In this document: positions 54,922-63,452 of the stretch, piece by piece
Layout of the letters: each line of letters opens with the position of its first letter
Numbering within the stretch: the first letter of the stretch is position 1
NCBI GenBank assembly: GCA_018223125.1
Contig: JAAEZA010000008.1
Span: 30,190 to 94,189 of the forward strand
DNA: 64,000 bases
Reading direction: 5' to 3'
From: Paracoccaceae bacterium
GTDB lineage: Bacteria; Pseudomonadota; Alphaproteobacteria; Rhodobacterales; Rhodobacteraceae
Translations under genes and position numbers: made by a program
The notes under the pieces: model-generated
Told to the model about the DNA's origin: nothing
Seen by the model: only the letters and a program-made list of their open reading frames with translations
The model's database searches: none

Positions 54922-55196
54922 AAACCTTCTTGTAAATGTTAGCGTTTTGAGTGGCTTACGGGGCAATCCACCCCTCCCACGATTGTCTTCCGGATGCCGG
55001 ACGACCTGTTATACTTCCTAAACGTTCCCTTGAACTTTAAACGCGCTACCGGCGGGGCCGGAACCGCAACACCGCGCCCGTTCTGCCAGACATACAAACA
55101 CCGGCACCGCGCCAGCGTCATAACGTTTCCGATTCGGACCAAAACGACGCCTTGGTCGAATCCCTGTCACACTGCACAGCCCGCACAGGCACCGAA
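54922..55196. other. Intergenic region after tRNA-Ala
   Basis: No gene is supported in this 275-bp gap between the tRNA and the convergent LysR gene; short frames in it have no recognisable features. No integrase remnant or repeat of the tRNA 3' end was noticed. A terminator for the tRNA is not obvious. Confidence 0.5.
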
Positions 55197-56069
55197 TCAA
55201 ACCGCAGCCCTAACACCTTCTCCCTGCTCCAATATCCAGTCGCGGAACAATTGTGCTGTCGGGTTGCGTTCGTCTGCCCGCAGGAAATAGCCTTCCTGCG
55301 AAGGGGCCACACGGGAATGGGCCAGAACCAGTGCGCCCGACGCAAGTGCCGGATAGGACAGCACCTCGCTAACCAGCGCCACCCCGTTGCCATGCGCTGC
55401 CATATTCAGCGCCGCCCCGAAGGAATCCACATAGATTTGCGGGACCAGTTCGGCCATGTCCGGTGTCTGCCAGTTTTTCCAACCCGAAGAGGTTCCCACA
55501 GCTTCGATCAGCGGAAGATTTTCCAGTTCGCCAGCCAGATCCGGTGATTTCATTGCCACCAGACCGCTCGGCTCCAGCAAAACCGCGCCCCGCCCGAACT
55601 GTTTGTGCGATCCGAACGGAATTTCCACATCGGCGCGAATGGTGTTGAAATCATCCGGCCAGATCGTGCTGAGAAACCGGAACCGGATTTCGGGGTGGCG
55701 CTTGGTGAAACTGGGAAGCCGTGGCGCAATGAACCATTGCGCCACTGTTACAGAGCTCGCAATGGTCAGCAGGTTCTGCGTCGATCCGGTTTCAAAAGAC
55801 CGCGCCGCCGCCCCGAGCGTTTCCAGCGCAGAGGTGACCTGCGGCATCAGCTTGCGCCCGTCATCAGTGATCATCAGCCCCCGCGCCTGCCGGATAAACA
55901 AGGCAACGCCAAGGCGGCTTTCCAGCGATTTCACATGCTGGCTGACAGCGGATTGCGTCATGCCGATTTCATCAGCCGCCGCGGTAAAGCTCAGGTGTCG
56001 GGCGGCCGCTTCAAAGGCGCGAAACCATGTCAGCGGTGGCAGGGATTTAGCCATGATCAATTCATCCAT
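55197..56069 (-). CDS. LysR-family transcriptional regulator (GcvA-like)
   Basis: A 290-residue regulator with an N-terminal winged helix (FRAFEAAARHLSFTAAADEIGMTQSAVSQHVKSLE matches the family; helix-turn-helix near residues 25-50) and a periplasmic-binding-type effector domain. It is divergent from the AA_synth operon across 92 bp, the usual layout for a LysR activator and its target. An alternative start is the ATG at 56054. The effector is probably a substrate of the operon. Confidence 0.88.
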   Translation of the reverse strand: MDELIMAKSLPPLTWFRAFEAAARHLSFTAAADEIGMTQSAVSQHVKSLESRLGVALFIRQARGLMITDDGRKLMPQVTSALETLGAAARSFETGSTQNLLTIASSVTVAQWFIAPRLPSFTKRHPEIRFRFLSTIWPDDFNTIRADVEIPFGSHKQFGRGAVLLEPSGLVAMKSPDLAGELENLPLIEAVGTSSGWKNWQTPDMAELVPQIYVDSFGAALNMAAHGNGVALVSEVLSYPALASGALVLAHSRVAPSQEGYFLRADERNPTAQLFRDWILEQGEGVRAAV

Positions 56070-56105
56070 TAGTAAAGCTTATACCTAAGCCTGCAAATCC
56101 TTCGT

Positions 56106-56134
56106 TTGTCAAATTTTCCTGTCCGGACAATGAT
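56106..56134 (+). promoter_or_regulatory. Predicted promoter and operator of the AA_synth operon
   Basis: TTGTCA (56106-56111) and AATGAT (56129-56134) with a 17-bp spacer form a sigma-70-like promoter. A TGTCCGGACA palindrome (56120-56129) lies within it. The position between LysR and the operon makes it a candidate LysR target, but a T-N11-A half-site is not certain. Confidence 0.45.
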
Positions 56135-56161
56135 CCTGACAACGCTTTGAAGGAAAATATC

Positions 56162-56761
56162 ATGCAACCGGAAATCCGAAAGATCGTCACCTTTGACGAA
56201 GAAATCCTGATCGAAGGCTTCAAACCCGCCAAGACCCCGTGGCGCATGTTCGCTGTGGCGGCTGTCGTGAAAAACCCTTGGGCGGGACGCTATGTCGAAG
56301 ACCTCAAACCCGAGGTCATGGCCTACGGGCCTGTACTGGGCGAATTGATGACAGAGCGGATGATCGCGCTGGCAGGGTCCGGCGACGCAATCGAAGCCTA
56401 TGGCAAGGCAGCCGTGGTCGGCCTGAACGGAGAAATCGAACACGCCTCCGGCCTGATTCACACCCTGCGCTTTGGCAACCACTACCGCGAGGCCGTTGGC
56501 GCGAAATCCTATCTGGCTTTCACCAACACCCGTGGCGGCGCAAATGCGCCCATTGCCGTTCCGCTGATGGACAAGAATGACGCGGGCCGCCGGTCCCATT
56601 ATCTGACCATCCAGTTCGCCATTCCCGATGCCCCGCGCGACGATGAAATCGTTGTGGTGCTGGGTGCGGCCATGAACGGGCGACCGCATCACCGGATAGG
56701 TGATCGCTATCAGGATCTGAAGGATTTGGGACATGATCTGGACAATCCGGCCGCGGTCTGA
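56162..56761 (+). CDS. AA_synth (DUF1185, PF06684) family protein
   Basis: A 199-residue protein of the family called amino acid synthesis protein, a name without firm biochemical basis. Recognisable blocks are KNPWAGRYVEDL, YGKAAVVGLNGEIEHASGLIHTLRFGNHYRE and GGANAPIAVPLM. The ATG at 56162 follows GAAGGA; another ATG 15 bases upstream is in frame. It is the first gene of a five-gene operon with an alpha/beta hydrolase, a flavin reductase, an LLM monooxygenase and an aldehyde dehydrogenase. Confidence 0.83.
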   Translation: MQPEIRKIVTFDEEILIEGFKPAKTPWRMFAVAAVVKNPWAGRYVEDLKPEVMAYGPVLGELMTERMIALAGSGDAIEAYGKAAVVGLNGEIEHASGLIHTLRFGNHYREAVGAKSYLAFTNTRGGANAPIAVPLMDKNDAGRRSHYLTIQFAIPDAPRDDEIVVVLGAAMNGRPHHRIGDRYQDLKDLGHDLDNPAAV

Positions 56762-57509
56762 AACCGGCGATCTGGCAGCAATCACCGCAGGAAAAGGGCC
56801 GCTGGTGATGCTAATCCACGGCGTGGGCCTGCGGGCAGAGACATGGAACGCACAGATTAACGCGCTGGCGCAGGATTACCGCGTTGTGGCGGTGGATATG
56901 CCCGGACACGGCGAAAGCCCGCGTTTCACGGAACCGCCCACGCTTGCCTCTTACTCGGGGCGGATCGCGGGATATATCAACGAACCGGCCACGGTGATCG
57001 GCCATTCCTTTGGCGCGATGATCGCGCTGGATCTGGCAATCCGGCATCCCGAGAAAATCACAGGGGTCGCCGCGCTCAATGCGATCTACCGCCGGAGTCC
57101 GGACGCCCGCGCTGCGGTCCTTGCCCGCGCAGGCAGTCTGGACGGTGTCAGCGTCGCTGATCCTGCCGCGCCACTCGATCGCTGGTTCGGCCCCGATCCT
57201 TCCGGCGAACGGAGCGCCTGTGAACACTGGCTGCGTACCGTCGATCCGGCAGGCTACCGCGATGCTTACCGCGTTTTCGCGCAGGAAGACGGGCCAGGGG
57301 ATAGCGACCTGCAAGCGCTCCACTGCCCCGCCCTGTTCCTGACGGGCGGGCGGGAACCGAATTCGACCCCCGCCATGTCCGAACAGATGGCGGCACTTGC
57401 GCCGCAGGGACGGGTCGAAATCCTGTCCGACGCAGCCCATATGGCGCCCATGACCCACGCCGGTGCTGTAAACCGGATTTTATCCGGCTTTTTGAAGGAG
57501 ACCTGCTGA
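56733..57509 (+). CDS. Alpha/beta hydrolase
   Basis: A 258-residue soluble hydrolase. The nucleophile elbow is GHSFG with Ser 92, the oxyanion-hole motif is LIHGVGLRAETW, and the C-terminal His is in SDAAHMAPM. It resembles 3-oxoadipate enol-lactonase or RutD-type enzymes. Its start overlaps the upstream gene by 29 bases, and its stop overlaps the next start by one base (TGATG). Probably cleaves an ester, lactone or carbamate formed in the pathway. Confidence 0.88.
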   Translation: MIWTIRPRSETGDLAAITAGKGPLVMLIHGVGLRAETWNAQINALAQDYRVVAVDMPGHGESPRFTEPPTLASYSGRIAGYINEPATVIGHSFGAMIALDLAIRHPEKITGVAALNAIYRRSPDARAAVLARAGSLDGVSVADPAAPLDRWFGPDPSGERSACEHWLRTVDPAGYRDAYRVFAQEDGPGDSDLQALHCPALFLTGGREPNSTPAMSEQMAALAPQGRVEILSDAAHMAPMTHAGAVNRILSGFLKETC

Positions 57510-58003
57510 TGCCAACAATCGACCCGAAAGAACTGCGCGTGGCCTTTGGCAGTTATCCGACCGGCGTCACTGTGGTGACGGCGCGACGGGCGGACGGCAC
57601 GCCCATCGGTTTTACCGCCAATTCCTTTTCGTCGGTATCGCTCGACCCGCCGCTGCTGCTGGTCTGTCCGGGCAAGTTTCTGTCAAGCTATGCCGCCTTT
57701 TGCGAATGCAGCCATTTCGCGGTGAATGTGCTGGCACAGGGGCAGGATGACATCGCGGATATTTTTGCACGTCACAAGGGCGACCGTTTTGCGCAGGTCG
57801 ACCATAGCATTGACGCCAACGGCTTGCCCCTGATCGACAACGCCGCCGCACAATTTTCCTGCCGGACCCATCGCGCGATTCCGATGGGCGACCACAGCAT
57901 TCTGATTGGTCAGGTGCTGGCATTCAGCCAGAGCGATACGCTTGGTCTTGGCTATGGCGGGGGCCGCTATCTCAACTTCGCATCACAAATCGCCGCGCAA
58001 TAA
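57509..58003 (+). CDS. Flavin reductase (RutF/HpaC-like)
   Basis: A 164-residue flavin reductase-like FMN-binding protein. The N-terminal FGSYPTGVTVVTAR and GFTANSFSSVSLDPPLLLVC motifs are diagnostic. It should supply reduced FMN or FAD to the luciferase-like monooxygenase encoded next. It is coupled to the hydrolase gene by a one-base overlap. Confidence 0.9.
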   Translation: MPTIDPKELRVAFGSYPTGVTVVTARRADGTPIGFTANSFSSVSLDPPLLLVCPGKFLSSYAAFCECSHFAVNVLAQGQDDIADIFARHKGDRFAQVDHSIDANGLPLIDNAAAQFSCRTHRAIPMGDHSILIGQVLAFSQSDTLGLGYGGGRYLNFASQIAAQ

Positions 58004-58027
58004 ACCGCTACGCAGAGGACACGGAAG

Positions 58028-59062
58028 ATGGAATTTTCACTGTTTGCCCATATGGAACGGATCACACCGGAGCAGAGCCACGCCAGCCTGCGGGACGAAC
58101 TGATTTCGCTGGCCAAAATGGCGGATGACGGCGGCATGCGGGCAATCTGGACGGGGGAGCATCACGGCATGGATTTCACCATCGCCCCCAACCCGTTCCT
58201 GACCCTTGTGGACCTGAGCCATCACACCAGAAACCTGCGTCTTGGCACCGGCACCGTGGTTGCCCCCTTCTGGCATCCGGTCAAACTGGCCGGAGAAGCC
58301 GCCGCGGCCGATCTGATCACCGACGGTCGTATAGAACTTGGTATCGCGCGGGGGGCCTATTCCTACGAATATGAAAGGCTTCATCCCGGGCTGGACGCTT
58401 GGGAGGCCGGACAGAGAATGCGCGAAACCGCCCCGTTGCTGCGCCCGCTCTGGGACGGGGATTGCGCCCATGAGGGGGAGTTCTACCGCTTCCCGTCCAC
58501 CACATCGGCCCCCAAACCCCTGCAAGAAAACGGACCGCCGATCTGGATCGCGGCGCGGGATATTAACAGCCACAGTTTCGGCGTTGAAAACGGCTTTAAC
58601 ATTCAGGTCACGCCGCTCTGGCAGGGCATTGGCGAAATCGAAAACCTGATGGGCAAGTTTAACGAAGCTTGCGCCGCTTATGACGGCCCCCGCCCCAAGA
58701 TCATGCTGCTGCACCACACCTATGTCGCCGCCGATGACGCCGACACCGCGCTTGCCGCGAAAGAGCTGTCGCGGTTTTACAATTATTTCGGTGCATGGTT
58801 CAAAAACCAGCGTCCCGTGCATCAGGGGTTGATCGAAACCCTGTCAGAGGATGAAATGGCCGCAAACACGATGATGTGCCCCGAAAACATGCGCCGTGAC
58901 CTGACCATCGGCACTGCACAGGAAGTGATCGACCGGATCAAACGCTATGAAGATCTGGGATATGACGAATATGCCTTCTGGGTAGACAGCGGCATGGATT
59001 TCACCCGCAAGCGGGACTCGCTTGCACGGTTTATCGACGATGTAATGCCCGCCTTTGTCTGA
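58028..59062 (+). CDS. LLM-class flavin-dependent monooxygenase
   Basis: A 344-residue luciferase-like TIM-barrel enzyme. The start MEFSLFAHMERI, the AIWTGEHHGMD motif, NLRLGTGTVVAPFWHP and GRIELGIARGAYSYEYERL are typical of bacterial luciferase-like monooxygenases such as alkanal or limonene types. It uses reduced flavin from the preceding reductase to oxygenate an organic substrate, which cannot be named from sequence. It is followed by the dehydrogenase after eight bases. Confidence 0.9.
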   Translation: MEFSLFAHMERITPEQSHASLRDELISLAKMADDGGMRAIWTGEHHGMDFTIAPNPFLTLVDLSHHTRNLRLGTGTVVAPFWHPVKLAGEAAAADLITDGRIELGIARGAYSYEYERLHPGLDAWEAGQRMRETAPLLRPLWDGDCAHEGEFYRFPSTTSAPKPLQENGPPIWIAARDINSHSFGVENGFNIQVTPLWQGIGEIENLMGKFNEACAAYDGPRPKIMLLHHTYVAADDADTALAAKELSRFYNYFGAWFKNQRPVHQGLIETLSEDEMAANTMMCPENMRRDLTIGTAQEVIDRIKRYEDLGYDEYAFWVDSGMDFTRKRDSLARFIDDVMPAFV

Positions 59063-59070
59063 GGATAGAA

Positions 59071-60549
59071 ATGACTGATCTCCCCCACTTCCAGCTTTAT
59101 ATTGATGGTACCTTTTGTGAAGGGCATGACGGGCAGGTTCTGCGCTCTGCCAACCCCGCCACCGGCGCGGACTGGGCCAGCTTTGCCTGCGCCGCACCGC
59201 AGGATGTGGACCGCGCGATCAAGGCCGCCCGCCGTGTTCTGGACGATCCGGCATGGCGCGACATGACCCAGACGCAAAGGGGCAAGCTGCTGCACCGGCT
59301 GGCGGATCTGATCGAACAGAACGCGGAAACGCTTGGCCGGATCGAAACCACCGACAGTGGTAAACTGCTGGCCGAAACCGCCAGCCAGACCGGCTATGTC
59401 GGGGATTATTACCGCTATTACGGGGGGCTGGCGGATAAGATCGAGGGCGCGGTTCTGCCCATCGACAAGCCCGATATGCACGTCTTTACCCGCCGCGAGC
59501 CGATCGGTGTGGTGGTGGCCGTGGTGCCGTGGAACGCGCAGATGTTCCTGACTGCGACGAAACTTGGCCCTGCACTGGCGGTAGGCTGTCCGGTGGTGCT
59601 GAAAGCATCCGAAATTGCCCCCGCGCCCATGCTTGAGTTTGCCAAACTGGTGGATCAGGCCGGTTTTCCCCCCGGTGTGGTATCCGTGATTACCGGAGAT
59701 GCAGAGAATTGCGCCATACCGCTCACCCGCCATCCGGACGTGGACCGGATCGCCTTTACCGGTGGCCCGGATACCGCGCGCCATGTGGTGCGCAACTCTG
59801 CCGAGAATTTTGCCGTCACTTCGCTGGAACTGGGCGGCAAATCCCCGATCCTTGTGTTTGAGGATGCGGATATCGATAGTGCCGCAAACGGGTTGATTGC
59901 AGGGAACTTCGGTGCCTCGGGGCAAAGCTGCGTTGCCGGATCGCGAGGGCTGGTACAGCGCTCTGTGATGGGTGATCTGATTGAGCGGATCGCGAAAGCC
60001 AGCGCTGGCATAATAGTCGGTGATCCGCTGGAGTCTGCGACACATGTGGGGCCGTTGTGCACCCCTTCCCAGATCGAGCGGATCGTCTCAACACTCGCCA
60101 AGGCGCGGGAACAGGGCGCCACAATCCACTTCGGTGGCGCACCGCTGGATCAGGCCGGAAACTATATGGCACCGACGCTGGTTGAATGTGCGGATCACAG
60201 CATCGCTACGCTCAACACCGAACTTTTCGGCCCCGTTATGTCGCTGTTGCCCTTTGACACCGAAGAGGAAGCAATTGCGCTGGCCAACAGCACCCCCTAC
60301 GGGCTGGGCTCTGGCGTTTTCACCCGCAATCTCGCCCGCGCGCACAGGGTGTCGGCGCGATTGAAAGCGGGGATTTGCTGGGTTAACACCTACCGCGCCG
60401 TATCCCCCATTGCGCCCTTCGGCGGATACAACCATTCAGGCTATGGACGCGAAGCGGGCGTGGATGCGATCCATGATTACACCCGCACGAAAACCACATG
60501 GATCAACACCTCTGATGCGCCAATGGCGAACCCTTTTGTGATGCGGTAA
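59071..60549 (+). CDS. Aldehyde dehydrogenase family protein
   Basis: A 492-residue NAD(P)-dependent enzyme. The catalytic Cys 287 is in GQSCVAG, the general base Glu in LELGGKSP, and VPWNAQMFL marks the cofactor-binding region. It probably oxidises an aldehyde made by the operon to the acid. It is the last gene and is convergent with the RTX gene. A GCCGGATCCGGC palindrome (60556-60567) lies in the 21-bp gap. Confidence 0.93.
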   Translation: MTDLPHFQLYIDGTFCEGHDGQVLRSANPATGADWASFACAAPQDVDRAIKAARRVLDDPAWRDMTQTQRGKLLHRLADLIEQNAETLGRIETTDSGKLLAETASQTGYVGDYYRYYGGLADKIEGAVLPIDKPDMHVFTRREPIGVVVAVVPWNAQMFLTATKLGPALAVGCPVVLKASEIAPAPMLEFAKLVDQAGFPPGVVSVITGDAENCAIPLTRHPDVDRIAFTGGPDTARHVVRNSAENFAVTSLELGGKSPILVFEDADIDSAANGLIAGNFGASGQSCVAGSRGLVQRSVMGDLIERIAKASAGIIVGDPLESATHVGPLCTPSQIERIVSTLAKAREQGATIHFGGAPLDQAGNYMAPTLVECADHSIATLNTELFGPVMSLLPFDTEEEAIALANSTPYGLGSGVFTRNLARAHRVSARLKAGICWVNTYRAVSPIAPFGGYNHSGYGREAGVDAIHDYTRTKTTWINTSDAPMANPFVMR

Positions 60550-60570
60550 GGGATGGCCGGATCCGGCGGA

Positions 60571-63321
60571 TCAGAACAAAAAATCCGCCTCGTCCAGTTG
60601 GCCGAGCTTGGTGTTTTCCAACGTGATCGAATTTCCGTCAGCGTCTACAATCACCACATCGCCGTCGGATACGCTGACATGATTGTCCATCAGGTCGTCA
60701 AAATCCACGATCCCTGCCACGCCGGACAGAACAATCTTTTCAGCATCATTGCGGGCGGCGAACTTCTGGATAACATCCTGTCCGAATGCACCGGAAAAGA
60801 CGAAAATGTCAGCCCCGTTGCCGCCGTTCAGCACATCGTTGCCCGCCCCACCATCCAGCGTGTCAACGCCGCCGTTCCCTATGAGAAGGTCATTTCCGGT
60901 GCCGCCCTCCAGCACATCCTTGCCCTTGCCGCCGGTCAGCCGGTCCGCAGCGGCACCTCCGTCAAGACGGTCGTCACCACCATTGCCAAACAGCCTGTCC
61001 TTGCCGCCATCCCCGGCCAGTGAATCATCGCCACCACCACCGTTCAGCCGATCACGCCCATTGCCACCAAAGACCGTATCATCGCCGCTGCCAGCAGTGA
61101 CCGTGTCACTTCCCTTGCCCGCATTGATCAGATCGCTGCCAGCTTCACCAAATACCACTTCGGATTTTTTGGAGCCGGTAAAAATGTCCTTGCCGCCGCC
61201 CAGATAGACCGTCTTTCCGTTGACAAGTTTCGTCACACCGGAGAGATCGATCACATCGCGCGCTCCGGTGCCTTGCAAGGAGTATCCATCAAAATCAACC
61301 ACTTCAACAGAGGCAGCTTTATCAAGCACCAGCTTTGTGGTGGAATATCCCCCAAGCAAGTACGTGTCTTTTCCATCGCCCCCAAAATTACTGTCTGCGC
61401 CGAAATCCGTATCCTGAACGAAGACATCACCCCCCCCGCCGCCTGAAAGTTCATCAGCGCCTTCGCCCCCGTAGAACGTATCGCTTTTCGAGCCGCCGTT
61501 CAGCGTATCATCGCCGTCTTCTCCAAAGACAATGGCACCGACCGCTCCGCCGGTAAACACATCGGCCCCACGTCCCAGATAAAACGAATTGCCACCGCGA
61601 AATTCGCTCACACCGGAGACGTCAAACATGTTGTCAGCGGTGGTGCCTTTCAAAGAGTATCCATCAAAATCAATCACTTCAACAGAGGTGTCACTGTTTA
61701 AGACCAGCGCGTCACTTTGGTGCCCCCCCAGAAGCAAGGCGTCTTTGCCATCGCCGCCAAAGAACAAATCTTCAGACGGATCAGAAGCCTGCACCAAGAC
61801 ATCGTCTCCCGCGCCGCCATAGACCGTGTCCCAACCATCGCCTCCGCTCAGGCTGTCGGCGCCAGCGCCGCCGAAAATCACATCGTCTCCCCACCCTCCG
61901 TAAACGTTTTCGGCATCGCTCGACCCGCGATAAAGGTCATCTCCCCGGTCCAGATAGATTGAAGAACCATTTTTCAGCCCGGTTACGCCGCTCAGGTCAA
62001 TCGCGTCGTCGTCGCTTGTACCGGACAACGAATACCCGGCAAAATCGACTGTTTCCACGGAAGCCGCTTCATCAAGGGTCAGCAGATTATAGGAATGCCC
62101 GGCCAGCAGCAGTGTATCCTGCCCCTCTCCGCCGTAGTATTCGACCAGTTCCCGAGAGCCATCTTCAACAAAAACGTCATCGCCCGCATCCCCGTGCAGA
62201 AGGTCCAGACCACCACCGCTGTAAAGCGTGTCATCCCCGCCGCCGCCAAAGAGCGTGTCATCGCCACCTTCACCGTGGATGATCTCTTCTTCCGCAGAGC
62301 CAAAAAAACTGTCGTCGCCCGTCCCCAGATAAATACTCTGTCCAGCAATGAAGGATACAACGCCGCTAATGTCTATTTGGTCTGACGAGGACGTGCCGGT
62401 TAATTCGTACCCGTCAAAATCAATGACTTCTAGGGATGCAGCTGCGTTCAGCGTTAGGGATGAAAAGGACTGCCCCTGTAGGCGCAGGATGTCAGTGCCA
62501 GCACCGCCGAAGAAACTGTCTGCACTGCTATGGTAATCCCCCCAAAAAACATCGTCGCCATCGCCACCAAACATGGTGTCGAGCCCTCCGCCACCATAGA
62601 AACTGTCCGCGCCCCCGTTCCCGTGCAAAGTGTCGTCGCCAGTCTCGCCAGAAATGACCTCATCCAAGTTGGAACCGACAAACGTATCCGCACCATCGCC
62701 CAAGTAGATTGCGTTGCCATCGCGAAAAGTCGTCACACCGCTTAGATCAATATCATCGTCGTTCAGGGAACCTTCCAACCCATACCCGTCAAAATCTACG
62801 ACCTCCACAGAAGCGGTTTCATCCAGATTTAGCCCCTCGAATTGACCACCAACGAGACGGATCGTATCTGTTCCCGCGCCCCCGAAATAGGTATCTGCCG
62901 AAATAGCGGGTTCGGTGATGAACGTGTCATTCCCATTCCCGCCGAAAAGCGTATTCTCACCCGTTCCGCCATACAGTGTGTCGTTCTGTTGCCCCCCGAA
63001 AATCGTGTCATTGTGATGACCGCCATAAAGAACATCGTTCCCTTGATTGCCGTAGATCAGATCATTGCCAAAATTGCCAAAAATCGTGTCACCCAGATCA
63101 CCGCTTAGTTCAAATGCGACGCCGTCTTCTGCTTCCGAATTGCCCCAAAGGATGTCATCGCCATCCCCGCCGGCTATGGCATCGGCACCATCGCCGCCTT
63201 CGACCAGATCATCGCCATTACGGGCGTCAATGTCATCATCTCCGCCGTTCCCGTAAATCGAATCCGCAAAATCCGTACCGTTCATTATTGCTGATTCATC
63301 CGTTCCGATGATGACCGCCAT
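60571..63321 (-). CDS. Large RTX repeat protein with five 125-residue modules
   Basis: A 916-residue secreted-type protein with no cleavable signal. The N-terminal 140 residues carry RTX nonapeptides (GNGGDDDIDARNGDDLVEGG). Then come five modules of 125 residues, each with an FGGxGxD block, a hydrophobic SVEVxDFDGY block, a DLSGV block and an IYLGxGDD block, alternating with RTX repeats. A further RTX cluster follows, then the C-terminal type I secretion signal ending DEADFLF. The ATG at 63321 is preferred to a TTG six bases upstream. Likely surface or extracellular; calcium-dependent folding is expected. Confidence 0.9.
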   Translation of the reverse strand: MAVIIGTDESAIMNGTDFADSIYGNGGDDDIDARNGDDLVEGGDGADAIAGGDGDDILWGNSEAEDGVAFELSGDLGDTIFGNFGNDLIYGNQGNDVLYGGHHNDTIFGGQQNDTLYGGTGENTLFGGNGNDTFITEPAISADTYFGGAGTDTIRLVGGQFEGLNLDETASVEVVDFDGYGLEGSLNDDDIDLSGVTTFRDGNAIYLGDGADTFVGSNLDEVISGETGDDTLHGNGGADSFYGGGGLDTMFGGDGDDVFWGDYHSSADSFFGGAGTDILRLQGQSFSSLTLNAAASLEVIDFDGYELTGTSSSDQIDISGVVSFIAGQSIYLGTGDDSFFGSAEEEIIHGEGGDDTLFGGGGDDTLYSGGGLDLLHGDAGDDVFVEDGSRELVEYYGGEGQDTLLLAGHSYNLLTLDEAASVETVDFAGYSLSGTSDDDAIDLSGVTGLKNGSSIYLDRGDDLYRGSSDAENVYGGWGDDVIFGGAGADSLSGGDGWDTVYGGAGDDVLVQASDPSEDLFFGGDGKDALLLGGHQSDALVLNSDTSVEVIDFDGYSLKGTTADNMFDVSGVSEFRGGNSFYLGRGADVFTGGAVGAIVFGEDGDDTLNGGSKSDTFYGGEGADELSGGGGGDVFVQDTDFGADSNFGGDGKDTYLLGGYSTTKLVLDKAASVEVVDFDGYSLQGTGARDVIDLSGVTKLVNGKTVYLGGGKDIFTGSKKSEVVFGEAGSDLINAGKGSDTVTAGSGDDTVFGGNGRDRLNGGGGDDSLAGDGGKDRLFGNGGDDRLDGGAAADRLTGGKGKDVLEGGTGNDLLIGNGGVDTLDGGAGNDVLNGGNGADIFVFSGAFGQDVIQKFAARNDAEKIVLSGVAGIVDFDDLMDNHVSVSDGDVVIVDADGNSITLENTKLGQLDEADFLF
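61030..62904 (-). repeat. Five tandem 375-bp coding repeats
   Basis: The codons of the DFDGY block fall at 62788, 62413, 62038, 61663 and 61288, exactly 375 bp apart each time. The copies are diverged in most places but are nearly identical around this block, notably copies 4 and 5. Boundaries are approximate because the repeat has no unique start. Confidence 0.88.
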
Positions 63322-63452
63322 GTACAAAAAAATCCTAAGCTATAATCCCTAAAAACACGTTTCTCAGGTTAGCCACGAAGCAAGTATCAAGGCAACATAA
63401 ACATTCGCAAAGGTTGTTTCCGTGGGTCTTTCACACCGGCAGAATGTCCAGG

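Noticed and set aside
61030..62904. Regular repeats considered as a CRISPR array or satellite
   Set aside because: The 375-bp period is in frame inside an RTX gene and encodes conserved protein motifs; there is no spacer structure.
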